Of a stretch of DNA of 64,000 bases, positions 42,480 to 53,960 are shown piece by piece. Made by a program: the position numbers and the translations under genes. The DNA comes from Heliopora coerulea (Eukaryota > Cnidaria > Anthozoa > Scleralcyonacea > Helioporidae): assembly GCA_030142905.1 (NCBI GenBank), contig JASJOG010000052.1, positions 1,383,001 through 1,447,000 on the forward strand, given 5' to 3'. Numbering within the stretch: the first letter of the stretch is position 1; each line of letters starts with the position of its first letter. The notes beneath the pieces were generated by a model. It did no database searches. It was not told the origin of the DNA and saw only the letters and a list, made by a program, of their open reading frames with translations.

Positions 42480-43664
42480 CAACTTTACTAACGTTTCGTT
42501 GCGGACGTGCAACACCTTCAGAGTGACTGATTTACAAATGTGACTAAAACTTATATATCTATTTACACGTGATGATAAGTTACATGAGAGCTAAAATTTA
42601 GGATTAAAGTGATAAGATGTAGGGTGACAGGAAAATAGAGATGAAATGAAATGAAGTGAAAAGAGGACCGCGTAGAACTAAAATAAAGAAAGGGGTATGG
42701 ATGAGATGTTTTCGTTGAGAGAGGATCTAAATTTCGATATAAGTAAGCTCTCTCGAAGGAGGAGCTCAAAGTTGGAGTTCGAACGACATGAAGAGATGAT
42801 AGTGAAATCATCAGGAGAGATGTGGTGAAGAGATTGATGTGCGTGGGCAAGAACGCTTCAAAGGGAATTCGTTGCAAGTTTCCTTCCCGTCAGAGGCGAA
42901 ACCCCCGTATGCTCTGAGATTCGCGTATGAAAATGCCGGCGCATTTGGCCGAAATACAACGCTCTGCAGCATTGACACGAGTATTTATAAATAATGCGCG
43001 ACCTCATCAGCTTGGAAACCTGACAGTCGTCTGCCTGACTGGAAGATGAAACGCACGGTAACGTGTGGAAAAGCAGAGGAACATAGTTTAGCAATTTGAG
43101 TTCGGATTTGTAAAGATTGTGAACTTGTAAAAGGGAGAGAAAAGTTGAGAACAGTTTTGTCAGGTGTGTTTGAGTTTCGTGTGGGCGGACTGAACAGTTT
43201 ATCGAGAAAGACTCTAATGCAGCTGTCAAGGAAAGTGTCGGGTTATCCATTGTTGAGTAAAAGTTTTTTGAGGTTAAGTAACTCGGAATGAAAGAGTTGG
43301 TACGAGGAACAGATTTTAAAATAACGATTAACTAGAGTATAAACCAGACCACGTTTGTAGGAAATGGGAATGAAACTGTCAAAATGCGTGAATAAACCGG
43401 TGAAACTGGGCTTGCGGTAAACAGAAGTTGAAAACCCGTTCGAGCGATCGATCAGTATGTCCAGAAAAGGGAGGGTTGAATTATTCTCAAACTCGCAAGT
43501 GAAGGAAATGTTGGGATGTTGTGAGTTTTGGTATTCATGAAAAGGTCGAACGTGGTCAGGAAAACTAAAAATAGCAAAACAATCATCAACATAACGGCGG
43601 AAGAAAAGCGGTTTGAATTCTGCGAAGTATTGCCATATGTAAACATTAACAAATGGTTAAACAA
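42480..43664 (-). pseudogene. Penelope-like retroelement, 5'-truncated and frameshifted (RT end + GIY-YIG)
   Basis: Reading the minus strand from 43664, the frame opens inside reverse transcriptase with FRRYVDDCFAIF, the motif C catalytic Asp pair being YVDD. It then shows HPNISFTCEFENN and LPFLDILIDRS. Further on come SRIIYKYSCQCCRALYFGQM, RRHFHTRISEHTGVSPLTGR (GIY-YIG N-terminal half, here Y-x-Y-x-C and Y-F-G) and, after a frame change near 42865, LLLRESLLISKF and SSIPLSLF. The element ends in a terminal sequence with a hammerhead-like core (42488-42525). At least two frame changes and loss of the 5' half make it a pseudogene. Confidence 0.85.
42488..42525 (-). ncRNA. Hammerhead-like ribozyme in Penelope-like element end
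   Basis: The minus strand reads CTGAAGG, U, stem II GTTGC/GCAAC (5 perfect pairs) with loop ACGTCC, then GAAACGTTAG. One core base differs (A9 to G), so activity is doubtful. Stem III would be the palindromic ACGT, which implies pairing between two molecules. Confidence 0.55.
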
Positions 43665-43698
43665 AGATAGCTAGAAAAGTTTAAAACATATTTATTGA

Positions 43699-43735
43699 CT
43701 AACGTTTCGTAGCTACAAGCAACATCATCAGAGTG
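43699..43735 (-). ncRNA. Hammerhead-like ribozyme, intact core
   Basis: The minus strand reads CTGATGA, U, stem GTTGC/GCTAC with loop TTGTA, then GAAACGTTAG. Both invariant boxes are intact, with one mismatch in stem II. It lies directly upstream (minus strand) of the truncated reverse transcriptase, as if from a preceding tandem copy. Confidence 0.6.
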
Positions 43736-44060
43736 GAGTTCAGGGATTACAACGAGATATATTTATATTAAAGTTACGATTTCCGCCTGGACAATCACTC
43801 GTAGACATTTCAAATCTAACTCCACTTCAGACGCTTTAACCGAAATTTTTTAAAGATCTTGGTTAAAGTTGTGCTGAATTTAATTTCCTTCGCATCTGTA
43901 AGATTTTCGATGTTGTCTCAAAGTTGTTATGTTGGCTGCTTCATTTCACTATCTAAACCGGTCTTCACCCAAGAATCGATAATGCTGGTTAAACAGTTTA
44001 CCCTCTTGTATGTGCTTGTAATGTAAAGCCAGTTGGTCCTTGAACTGGGTGAGAACACGG

Positions 44061-44099
<39 letters not shown>
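44061..44099. repeat. (AT)n microsatellite
   Basis: About 18 uninterrupted AT units. Confidence 0.95.
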
Positions 44100-44102
<3 letters not shown>

Positions 44103-44504
44103 CAAGTGAACGATAATTGTCAACAAGGTGTGTTTTCAGAGATTTCTAGACTTCCAATTCTATTCTTAAGGAAACCTATTGCTTGTCTGACAACTGAGTT
44201 AAACCAACAAATCAAATTAACGCACTAGATAATAAATGGTTTTTACCTCAGGTGATTCAGTTGTTCTTTGAGTTAGACAAACAAGGGAAGGTGATGAGAA
44301 AGAGTATTTTTGTGGTTGAGTCAGCTTGGACGGAATTCCTCCTTAGAGTTAAGTGTAAAACAATTCACCAGTTGGTCTAACTTGTTTCAAGAACACTTCA
44401 CAGTCTCTTGAACCAAACGGTATCTGTCACAGGGAACGCGAAAGAAAGAGTGCTCGTAGTGGGGAATGCGTCCCGCGAATTTTTGGGTAAGAAATTGTTT
44501 CTTT

Positions 44505-44666
44505 AGGAAGTATAGTACGAAACATACTCCGAATAAGAGTGACTTCTTGAAACTCAAGATTTGAGTGAAAAAAAATCTCGTCTTGTTTAGTCTCGTCTTG
44601 TTTTCACTCAAATCTTGAGTTTCAAGATGTCACTCTTATTCGGAGTATGTTTCGCATTATACTTCT
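44505..44666. repeat. Long near-perfect hairpin, about 70-bp arms
   Basis: AGTATAGTACGAAACATACT on the left pairs with AGTATGTTTCGCATTATACT on the right, and pairing continues through CCGAATAAGAGTGAC and GAAACTCAAGATTTGAGTGA. The loop carries a tandem TCTCGTCTTGTTT. There are few mismatches, so it arose recently. Confidence 0.85.
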
Positions 44667-47486
44667 TGGTTATTGGCAGGCACTAAATTGTTTCTTGTCG
44701 TACAAATTGTAATCAATGACTGCGAAAATTGCAACTTAAATGTGTTTTATAGGTGAATGTAACGTTTTCTTTGCCGCTGAAAGCACAATATATTTATCTC
44801 CAAAAAGCGAGATAAATGGGATGCAAAAACGTTGATAGAAATATTGTAATGTTCAGGTTCACCAGAAAACAAAAATTTAAATGCTTTCCGGTCGTTTAAC
44901 GTGTGAAACTTTAAAGTCCTAAGGAAGATAGAATCCTCTGCCAACCTGAGCTTTTCAGTAAGAAAAGAATGAATGGAATTCTCGTAATTAAAAAATATAC
45001 ATATTGCAGAGGTTTTGGGTTCTTGAATAAAACAAACAACGTCTTTACGCTAGTCTAAATGATTTCTCAATGATCATGGCTAAAAGGAATGGTCCATTTT
45101 GTATCACCAGAATGCGGAAAATGACCTTCTCAAACTCATAAATCAATAAAAGAAACAAAGAAAATGAGCGACCAAGAAGAGACTTCGAGATCGAGGGAAG
45201 ATTTAGATCTCATTTTTTCCTAGAATATGGGTTCGTTTGAGTGGCTAGCTCAAATATTCGTTAAGAATTCTTCTTCCGATTTTACAACACTTCGATGTTC
45301 GTCAAAAAAAAAGTTTCTGACTGCTTGCCAATGTTTCGAAAACGGCAGAGGACCCCAGTCTCGTGTTTGAACTATGACATTACGAAAATTTTTAATCTTA
45401 AAATTCTACTGAATTAAAAAATCTCCAGGTTACCCTACAAGGCTCGAAAATCTGACTAAAGCAATCGTCAATGTGACTAAACGTTTGCATTGGTAACTAA
45501 AAATTCTGGCTTAGTCAACGTTTTGATGCCTAAATTTCTCCAAGAAATCAATAAATGTCAGTTGAAGAAGCGATTTTTCTTATCCTTCTTTAACTTTTTC
45601 TGATATAATTAAGAGTGTTAACTATCTCAATATCGACTTACAACCACAACGTTGAGATGACCTTAATGTCTATCCCGACATCATCATAATCTGATGACTT
45701 AAATTTTGCATTTGTCCACTTGAGGACATTTCCGAGTGATGTCCTGCCTAATATCTCCGATGACTTTCAGTTTCGAAACGCGATTATGGTTCGAATACTA
45801 CATAAACATTAAGATTTTACAGAAAGGAGTAATGTTAAAAATTGTGGGACCACTTTGGTCGCTACCCCCGCTACTTAAATAATGTTTAAATAATGTTCCT
45901 GCTGTCAACCTGGACATTGAAACATCACTTACGAGAAAAAGCACCATGGTTTTTCTCACGATCTAACCCATCAAAACTCAGCAAACTATTGCTGAGGACC
46001 CCTTAGACAGGAAAAACAATAGTGCTCAGGAAGAGATCGTTTGTCATACAATATTTTGGGCTAATAGTCATTAAGCAGTTAAGGTTTTAAGATTTCAATG
46101 CTTTTTGAAAATGTTAGAACAAAGATTCTTTCAGATCTTGATCTCCTGAAACATTGGCTGTCGACGTGGGGTACTTATACCCCAGGTGGTAAGTGGCCTT
46201 CTCGCAAGGGGTACGCCAGATCATTCTCCAAGTATTCAAAACGTAATGCTGACATAATCATAAATTTAAAACAGAAGTATTTGGTGGTTTCAACGTTTTC
46301 CAACCTATCTACATTATCATTATAATGCTTAAAAGGCGAAAATTAAGAAACTTTAACCTCAACATTCCCCCCCCCCCTACTATTATTGAATGGAGCGAAA
46401 TTTGAAAGGGTATATTGAACTACATATGCCTACTTTTGGTCAGGGATTTGCTGCTACGGAATCTGGTTGAGTGTTTCCATACTTTCACGAAATGGGAAAT
46501 ACGCCGTTCATCCCAAGTAAAAAATCTGTTTGAAAATGAACATCAATGATACAAAATTCAACATATCCATTTTTCATACAGTCGACCTCTAGAAGGCAAC
46601 ATTTACCAAGAATATGACCGTTAGCAACGCTGGTACGTAATGGATATTCCACTTTAATGTTTCAAAACTTTGTTTAGACCATGTGCTATTTCCTAGCCTC
46701 AACGCGATCGAACATTTTACATATGTCCAACATATTTTTCCAATTGTTGTTGGCGCCACTGGTCTGCCTATGAGGGGGTATTTATGGCTGATAGAGTTGT
46801 AAGCGGAAGGTATATGACCAAAAAAAGGCTGAGAACCGTTGATTGAAAAACACGAAAAGCTGGAAAATTTGTATGTCAGAGTGCTGTAAAATGTATCATC
46901 GATCGTGGTGCTCAGGGATGCCACTCAGATGCACCTACTGCAATGCAAAGTTTTTTGAGGTTTGGTGGAGTGAAAAAAAATGCCGTGCTGAAAGTTTCAT
47001 CAAGTAGGCTTAATTTATTGCTTTCGGGATTGCGTTTGTTGAGTTTGGTGTTGCGACATAAACTATAACAACACTGACGAGTATTTCGAGACCAAGCAAC
47101 ATCAACAGACTGAAGAATGCAACAATTTGTCAGGAGTTAACAGATCACTTTTATCGACCAAGTAAAAGACAACAAGCTGAGGAGAAACGAAAGGGAAGAA
47201 TGCGGATCGAAGGTTTGGGGAAAGAGTGAAACAATATTGATAGAGAAAAGAGAAAGGAACTTGGCAATTTTTATACATAATTTTGCCTGTTAAGAATTAA
47301 CCAAGACACATTATCACAACGTTAAGTCTACAGCCCCTTTCTATAATAGTACGAAGCAAATATTTCAAATATGAATAAGCTATCATTACTTCACTTTCAT
47401 AGAGTAAGATGACGCAACTGGCGTTATCTCAAACGATTAAAATATGTTTTAAGTTTAACATGTTGAATTTGAATGTTTCCAGGTGG
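44667..47486. other. No gene recognised
   Basis: The largest frames (46589-46924 minus, 111 codons; 46098-46325 plus) show no known motif. A poly-C run lies at 46369. Confidence 0.4.
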
Positions 47487-47538
47487 TCATGAGTCGTATT
47501 TTTTATTTTTTTTGCAAGAATTCGATATTTGTTTTTTA

Positions 47539-47711
47539 CCTTTAAATGTCCGACCAAGCTGTGTCCTTACAATCTGTTCCTTAAATGCTATCCTTTGAAC
47601 CACTTCGTCCAATGTTCCGTAGTGCTTGAGGGACAACACAAAACTAAAGCTGTCATCTGATGTCTCAAGACTTGCTAAGCATGTGGCGGTTAAAAATACA
47701 TATCTAATCAT
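47539..47711 (-). CDS. Possible first coding exon of a secreted protein
   Basis: The minus frame starts MIRYVFLTATCLASLETSDD, which resembles a short signal peptide. It continues SFSFVLSLKHYGTLDEVVQR to GRTFK and then meets a plausible splice donor, AAAG|GTAAAA, near 47538. Codon usage looks like a real exon. No continuing exon was found at lower coordinates, so this may be chance or a gene whose other exons I could not see. Family unknown. Confidence 0.3.
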
Positions 47712-48383
47712 CGAAACACTTGGGTCAAGTGGCCTGGTTTAAGTGCCCAGAGATTCTTCGAAAAAAAATCGATAAAAAAATACTTTTGCATCACTTAGAT
47801 AACCTTTGTCCCTGGTAACTGTCATTCCAAGTTAAACAGAATCTAATGAACGGCGGAAATATTCTTTATAGTCCGGTACATTTAGCCGCTGTCTCTTCAA
47901 CCATATGTTATCGTAACGAAGTAAAGAAAAAATAAAGCCTTGCGCAACATAGTCCAGAGTGTTAAGGAAGTGGTTACCAGGTTTTTGATTTCTTTTGTTC
48001 ATTCAGAACTCAAACGACAACGGGAAAAAGGAATCTACATTTTCCACATAATGAAAAGTAGAGCAAATAATATTTGGGTAATAAAGGCTGATTGAAAGCT
48101 TACACGGAATGCAGGAGGTATAAAAAAAAATATGAAAAGTCACCTGACGTTATTCATTATCTATACAATTGTAGTAACGTGATTGGCTCGTGATATCATG
48201 CGGCGGGATCCAATTGGTTTACTGTTATGGTCATCTATAAATGTGCTCTTAAATTGACCACGGGTAATGACTAGTAAAAATTCTTTCCGGGTGTGGCTGG
48301 TACAATGGTGGTGTTCATGATTCTCAACTATGTGACTAGAGTCCGATTGTGGCTCCGTGTAGTTCTCAGATTAATATATTGTT

Positions 48384-48612
48384 TGTATGTATGTATGTAT
48401 GTATGTATGTATGTATGTATGTATGTATGTATGTATGTATGTATATGTGTGTGTGCGTGCATGCATGCATGTATGTATGTATGTATGTATGTATGTATGT
48501 ATGTATGTATGTATGTATGTATGTATGTGTATGTATGTAAGTATGTATGTGTATGTATGTATGTGTATGTATGTATGTACGTATGTACGTACGTACGTAC
48601 GTATGTATGTAT
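48384..48612. repeat. (GTAT)n microsatellite, about 230 bp
   Basis: Tandem GTAT units with GTGT, GCAT and GTAC variants. All reading frames across it (up to 132 codons, both strands) are repeat translations. Confidence 0.95.
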
Positions 48613-49954
48613 CCACAGTCCTGGCCAATGATGACTGGGACAGCGTTGCAAATGACTCCCTACTAACCGTACAAAAGACGAAGGAGGGAATATCACTCGG
48701 TCCTCCCCCTCACCCCCCTCCATCAATATTGCGTCATTCCACCGTGTAAGATGATGCTGGCTGTATCACATGCAAAGCGAAAATTTGTCCAAACACTCGC
48801 AAGATTGAAGGGGGAGGAGGGTTTCAAAAGTGTGCCCATTTTAGTGTAGTCCCTAGTATTTTTGGCCAGGATTGTATGTGTGTATTGAAAACATGTGGAT
48901 ATTGATGGAGAGACGACGAAGACATTCTTTGTATCAAAAGCAAATGTGCTGTTGACCAACAAGTTACTTCCCCTGTTTTCTCGAAATGTATTTTTCGCTC
49001 ATAGGAACAACTTTAAAGGGTAATAATTTGAAGGGTATTTATCCGCACTCAAATTCGACTGATAATGGATTACAATGTCTGCAACTAAAACATTTTGGGA
49101 AATTGGATAATTTGCAAACTTTTATTTTAACGACCATTCCCGTGAAATTACCCGGTGTAATTACTCTTCTACGTTTACAAAATGTAATATGAATTTTAAG
49201 GAAATCGAACATCAAAAACCCCACCTCTTTTTGTGCTTTGACTTCCGATCTCCCGGAAAGAAAGAGGTTTCTGAAATTAAGTTGTTTTGTGTTGTAACTT
49301 CAGGGGAGTGTTTTAAGACGTCTGCGTATGGTAGCCGCAGATCATTCCGAGCTTAAAATACAAAATAATAGTATGTTCTGGCGGTCTTTCCTTTTAAAGG
49401 TTTGACTTGATGTAGGGCGTCAGGTATCTTTTATTCATACGCGCTGTTGGGTTTTCCCTCAAGCACCTGTAGGTTTCCTCCATGTATTTCCTTATTCCGT
49501 CGTAACACTCTTATTCGCTTAGCAACAAATTGTGAAAGCAGGCACTTAATACATGACTTGTGCAAATAGTTTTGCACGAACACCTTCAGATTTCCCAGTA
49601 GTAAAATTTTCGCAGGTATTTTTTAGTCTTGTTTCACGGTAAACTTCACAAAGGTTACAATTTCGTAGCATTATGAAATAAGTTTTGCATATTGTATCAG
49701 CAGATTGTTCCAGCGAAAAACAAGAACAGGTAAATTGAATGTTGAACTGGAAAAAAGTTGGGTTTTTGTGGTGATATTTGGTTTGTTAAGGAATATTTGG
49801 GTTAAGCAACATAGACTATAAAAGCCTAAATATTGCAAAAGTAAATCTGTTATAAACATTCACCATTTGACGCCTGCGAAAATTTCCCCTCAGGTCGACA
49901 AAATCTTTTGGCGCTAGCCACTACAAAATGTTGAACTCTTTCTTTGCTGAGTCA

Positions 49955-50000
49955 AAATTTTACACTTTTACTCTGGCTCACGCCAGGCGACTTTGACAAG
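49955..50000 (-). repeat. Dispersed repeat core (TCTGGCGTTAGCC family), copy 3
   Basis: The minus strand reads TCGCCTGGCGTGAGCCAGAG then TAAAAGTGTAAAATTTTGAC. A weaker relative (TTTTGGCGCTAGCCACTAC) sits on the plus strand at 49909. Confidence 0.6.
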
Positions 50001-50248
50001 AAGTCAAAGGAATTTATCATCAGTTGAACTGTTCAAAGGAAGTAAAATGCCAAAACAGGGAGACGAAATACCAATTTTTTCAGCTTTAAAGCAAAGAGAA
50101 CGTCCATCAATAAATCGTATTTGCTCGAAAACGCAGTGCTTCGTTCACCGCCTATGAACTCTGTGTATTTCTAAATGCAGCCAACTTAATAATTATGAAA
50201 TAAAAATGGAGTGCTGCGTAGGCAGTGTGGAAATCGAAATGAAATAAT

Positions 50249-50282
50249 AACGTTTCGAGAGAAGGCCCTTCGTCAGAGAGAA
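50249..50282 (-). ncRNA. Hammerhead ribozyme-like motif, opposite strand copy
   Basis: The minus strand reads CTGACGA, A, GGGC-CTTC-TCTC, then GAAACGTT. The core is intact, but stem II has lost one pair relative to the plus-strand copy. Confidence 0.55.
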
Positions 50283-50294
50283 AAAACATGTTTT

Positions 50295-50330
50295 TTCTCT
50301 CTGACGAAGGGCCTTCGCTCGAAACGTTAG
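50295..50330 (+). ncRNA. Hammerhead ribozyme-like motif, intact core
   Basis: CTGACGA, A, stem II GGGC/GCTC with loop CTTC, then GAAACGTT. Both invariant core boxes are intact (CUGANGA and GAAA). Stem III is the self-complementary ACGT, as in minimal type I hammerheads of Penelope-like elements and animal retrozymes, which are known to work as dimers. Confidence 0.7.
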
Positions 50331-51114
50331 ATAACTACTCTCACATTTCGGCAGTACTCAAACCTTTCTGATTATTTCATTTCAACTTAATAATTGTGTG
50401 TGTAACTGTTACCATCGCAGAAGAGGTCGATTTAGTTACATAATACCCTGAAGATGATTCTGAAATAGTTACAAAATATTGGGCATAATCAAACACTGTT
50501 ACCACGACAAATCTTGAGAACTAGTAACAGAAAAAATGAACAAACCTTTGTCTAATCAGCAGAATCCACCCAGCTTAACAGATCTGTTGTAGTAAAAGTC
50601 CTAGAAATTGACAAAAACATTTAACTTAAAAAAAGTATGCATAAGTTTCTATACGAAGAGAATTGTTTCTTGCGTGTTGCTGTACTGGGATAGAAATATG
50701 AATGACGTCTTTCCTACAGAAAGAAAAAACGCCTGGTGGAAAGAGTGGCGAAAGCCAAGTGTTTTCCGATACATCTAAAGTTACTTGAAATGGCGTCATC
50801 CATGTTTTTATGATTGTTCATGACGTAGAAGTTATCTTCGAGTTGTTTTTATAAAATGATAAGTTTTTTGAATGTTTTGCTGTACTCTAATATAAGAAGG
50901 AAAAAGCTGGACCGCTAAGTCCACAGTCCTGAACGAAACAGTAAAAGTTCGTAATCTACCAAAAAAACAAGAGCACAAGGTACTGAGGCGTCTAGTGAAA
51001 GCCCTTCATTGGAACAAAATGTCATCTGCCTCTCTCTACTATGCGACCGTCTGACAAACAAGTCCCATTCATTCAAAGTGTATAGAAAAACGGATATTGT
51101 TAAGTTGATTTTAT

Positions 51115-51420
51115 ATTGAGATATATATTTTGGAAATGTGGGAGCTTGGAGATATCCTGGATGATAGATGATCATCTATCATCCAAGGTATATAAATGTA
51201 TCTCATAACATTAACATATAGTGGCTTCCGCTTAGGTCGCACATATGTCGAACTTGCACCTTTGCTCACCATCTCAGTCTCGGTAGCTCAATGGTTAGAG
51301 CGTCTCACCGGTCATCATAAGGTTGCGGGTTCGATCCCCGTCTGGGGCTCAGAAATCGTTTTTCTGAGGATAGAGCTTGACGAACGTTCGTCTGTCATTC
51401 AAGATTTTATATTGCAGTAC
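51115..51420 (+). repeat. tRNA-derived SINE, near full length, preceded by an inverted copy end
   Basis: Plus-strand body: AGGTCGCACATATGTCGAAC, GGTAGCTCAATGGTTAGAGC (A box), GGGTTCGATCCCC (B box), GGGGCTCAGAAATCG, TGACGAACGTTCGTCTGTCA. Just upstream, 51120-51160 is the reverse complement of the SINE tail (TGGAAATGTGGGAGCTTGGA), forming a partial foldback. Confidence 0.85.
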
Positions 51421-52209
51421 AGAGGTCTGAAGGAAAGATGATTTGACGAAAGACCTTGGTAATTTTGTAAAACAAATATAAACTACCTTTTGTGCCTCGG
51501 TACTGTAATAGAAACATGAATGAAACTAAGAAGTAAATATTGTGATTATTAGATTGCATTCAAGAATCTCTCCCTGTCTACCAACCTTCCTCTATTTAGA
51601 AATAAAGCGACGGTAAAATTTGACCAAAAGTTGTATATTTGAGACAAGGTATTAGTTTACACGATAATTTCGCTCGATTTTTTTAAGTTAAAATGGTTTT
51701 GGTCTTCAAGGAACCTCACCCCACCCACCTCGGGGAGCTTCAACTTCCCAAGTTTTGTAAATTTAGATGTCGATGGCTCGCGTCTGGTGTTATCATATAT
51801 TTTATCGTGGGAAAAATTCTCTTTGTTTAGTTATCAATGTCTTGCATAAGCTATTTCCTGTCTTTATCGAAATAGGGAAACTTCATTCGACCACTCCCTT
51901 TCATTAACCTTAATTGATTAGTAATTGTAACATTTATTTATAAATGACGTTATTTTCAAGCTGGATGTTTATCCTAAAGTTGAAAGTAAACATAAGGATG
52001 ATATTTTTCGTTGACATCAAATACTCAACCAATGAGTACATGCATACGCATACTAAATCATTCACTTTTCAGGTATAAGAAATGCTTACTTAAAAATAAG
52101 TAAAAATAAACTAAAATTTTGTGCTCAGATGATTACACTTTCATTCAAAAGTGGAGAAATATGGTTACATACTGTACATATGTAAATTTACTGCATATAC
52201 TTGTATAGA

Positions 52210-52298
52210 TAGATATGTATATTTCCATGTATCTGTATACGCATATGTATATGCATATGTATATGTATATGTATATTTATATGTATATGTATATATGT

Positions 52299-52339
<41 letters not shown>

Positions 52340-52385
52340 CGTGTATATGTATACGTGTATATGTATATGAAGATATGCATGTATA
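52210..52385. repeat. (GTATAT)n microsatellite
   Basis: Units of ATGTAT/GTATAT with ACGTGT and ATGCAT variants; both strands give long meaningless frames. Confidence 0.9.
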
Positions 52386-52942
52386 AAATATACATCTGTC
52401 GGTGTTTTTCTTGTACCATACTGACGCACACTTGCCATGGCTACCGACATAACTACATGTATGATATTTTGTTTAAACGCACCCCACTATTATAAGACCT
52501 TGAAAATCAAAACCGCTCGAACTTTTAAAAAAACAAAATCCTCACTTGACCTCGCACAAAAGATGTTCTATTTTGAGGTAAAAACTCTCGCTTGATGAAG
52601 ACGTGATAAGGTATCACAGCCTCTTTCCTCTTTATAACTCAGAGTATAAGAATTATACCCAACCAAGTTCAACGCAAGGTTAAACAAGAACTCAAAGTAG
52701 AGTGATACTTTTTAATATTCATCATCATGATACAAAACATGGAAGACATCAATTAAATATCAGTGAAATAAGGACCTGCCTGGATGTGAAATAATGTGTT
52801 TTATATACACGAACAGGGGTAGCTAGGTTGTTATCTACCACGATGCGGTAAGGCCCCCAAATACGCAGTGTTTACGGATCTTCTCGATTTCAACCATAAG
52901 ATGAAACAAATACACTTATATACTAATATATTTTATTAAGAT

Positions 52943-53050
52943 AGCGGGTTCGATCCCCGTCTGGGGCTCAGAAATCATTTTCTGAGAACAGAGCTTGAAG
53001 ATCATTCATCTATCTTAACATATATCCAAGCTCTCAAATTTCTAAAGTCA
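52943..53050 (+). repeat. SINE, 5'-truncated
   Basis: Begins at GCGGGTTCGATCCCCG (B box) and keeps the 3' body GGGGCTCAGAAATCATTTTC through CAAGCTCTCAAATTTC. Confidence 0.8.
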
Positions 53051-53819
53051 TAAATATATTTTATCTATAGAAATGACTACAGCAAAAATTTGTGATCATT
53101 TTGCTGAAAAATGTCACAATATGAAAAAGTCGCTAAGAAATGACAGTGATGGACACTCGCCTACGGGGAAACTGACTACCAAAAAATAACCGTCTTACCT
53201 TGTAAATGGCGAAGTGTGCTCAGCTGACACGAAAGTCTACTTATCAAATATGCGACAAAAAGCCACAAGAGTTTCTTCAGCCTTTCTTCCGTGACTTTGT
53301 GAAATGTTTCAACAACTAATGACAAAGCAAAGCGAGCAACTGTATAATATGCTTAAAACCGTGCAATTTCCTTAGAATTGGCCTGTGATTAACATACTTG
53401 TACGGTTGTCGTGTGGGTCGTTTTAAGGTTTTGACATGAAATCACTTCCACGGGAACTTGTACTTGATGAGATAAATACCAGTAAATGATTTGACAACTC
53501 TCAATCTTTGAAAATTCACGGCGCCGGAATTCTGTGGGTGACTGACTTTTCAATTAATTATGGGGAATTGTCTCATATGGAAATAGCTCGAATAAAGAAC
53601 GACAAGTCAGCGCAGGTCAAGGCAGCAAACAAATAAAGGTTATGCTGGTTGATTATATAGGTTCCCTATTTATGATGATCGATGACAGCAGAAAAAGAGC
53701 AGGTGTTACAAACTTGGTTCTCAGTAAAACCTTATATCATAAATAAACTTTAAGCCAGGGTTAAAGGTCTGAACATCGTTTGTATAAGATTGCCAAACTA
53801 TGAGGGCTCGTAATGACAT

Positions 53820-53960
53820 ACATTTTGAAAATGTAGGAGCTTGGAGATATTTTTGTCGATAGATGAACGTTCGCCAAGCTCTATCCTCAGAAAAACGATT
53901 TCTGAGCCACTATTTTTTAATATTATCAGCTTGACGAACGTTCATCTGTCATTTAAGGGC
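53820..53960 (-). repeat. SINE 3'-end foldback without B box
   Basis: The minus-strand tail (GAAAATGTAGGAGCTTGGAG, GAACGTTCGCCAAGCTCTAT, ACGATTTCTGAGCC) is followed after about 25 bases by plus-strand GCTTGACGAACGTTCATCTG. Both ends of a palindromic SINE are therefore kept and the middle is lost. Confidence 0.7.

Larger units (their letters stand above)
50237..50388. repeat. Palindromic hammerhead-bearing foldback
   Basis: Arms TAACGTTTCGAGAGAAGGCC and GGCCTTCGCTCGAAACGTTA meet at ACATGT near 50290, and GAAATGAAATAAT pairs with ATTATTTCATTTC further out. Each strand therefore contains one ribozyme-like core. Confidence 0.85.

Noticed and set aside
48384..48612. A CRISPR-like regular repeat
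   Set aside because: There are no spacers; it is a simple microsatellite in a eukaryotic genome. No CRISPR array, operon or prokaryotic gene is present anywhere in the window.
48293..48749. Several long frames on both strands over the GTAT array
   Set aside because: All are Tyr-Val-Cys-Met or His-Thr-Tyr-Ile repeats created by the microsatellite.
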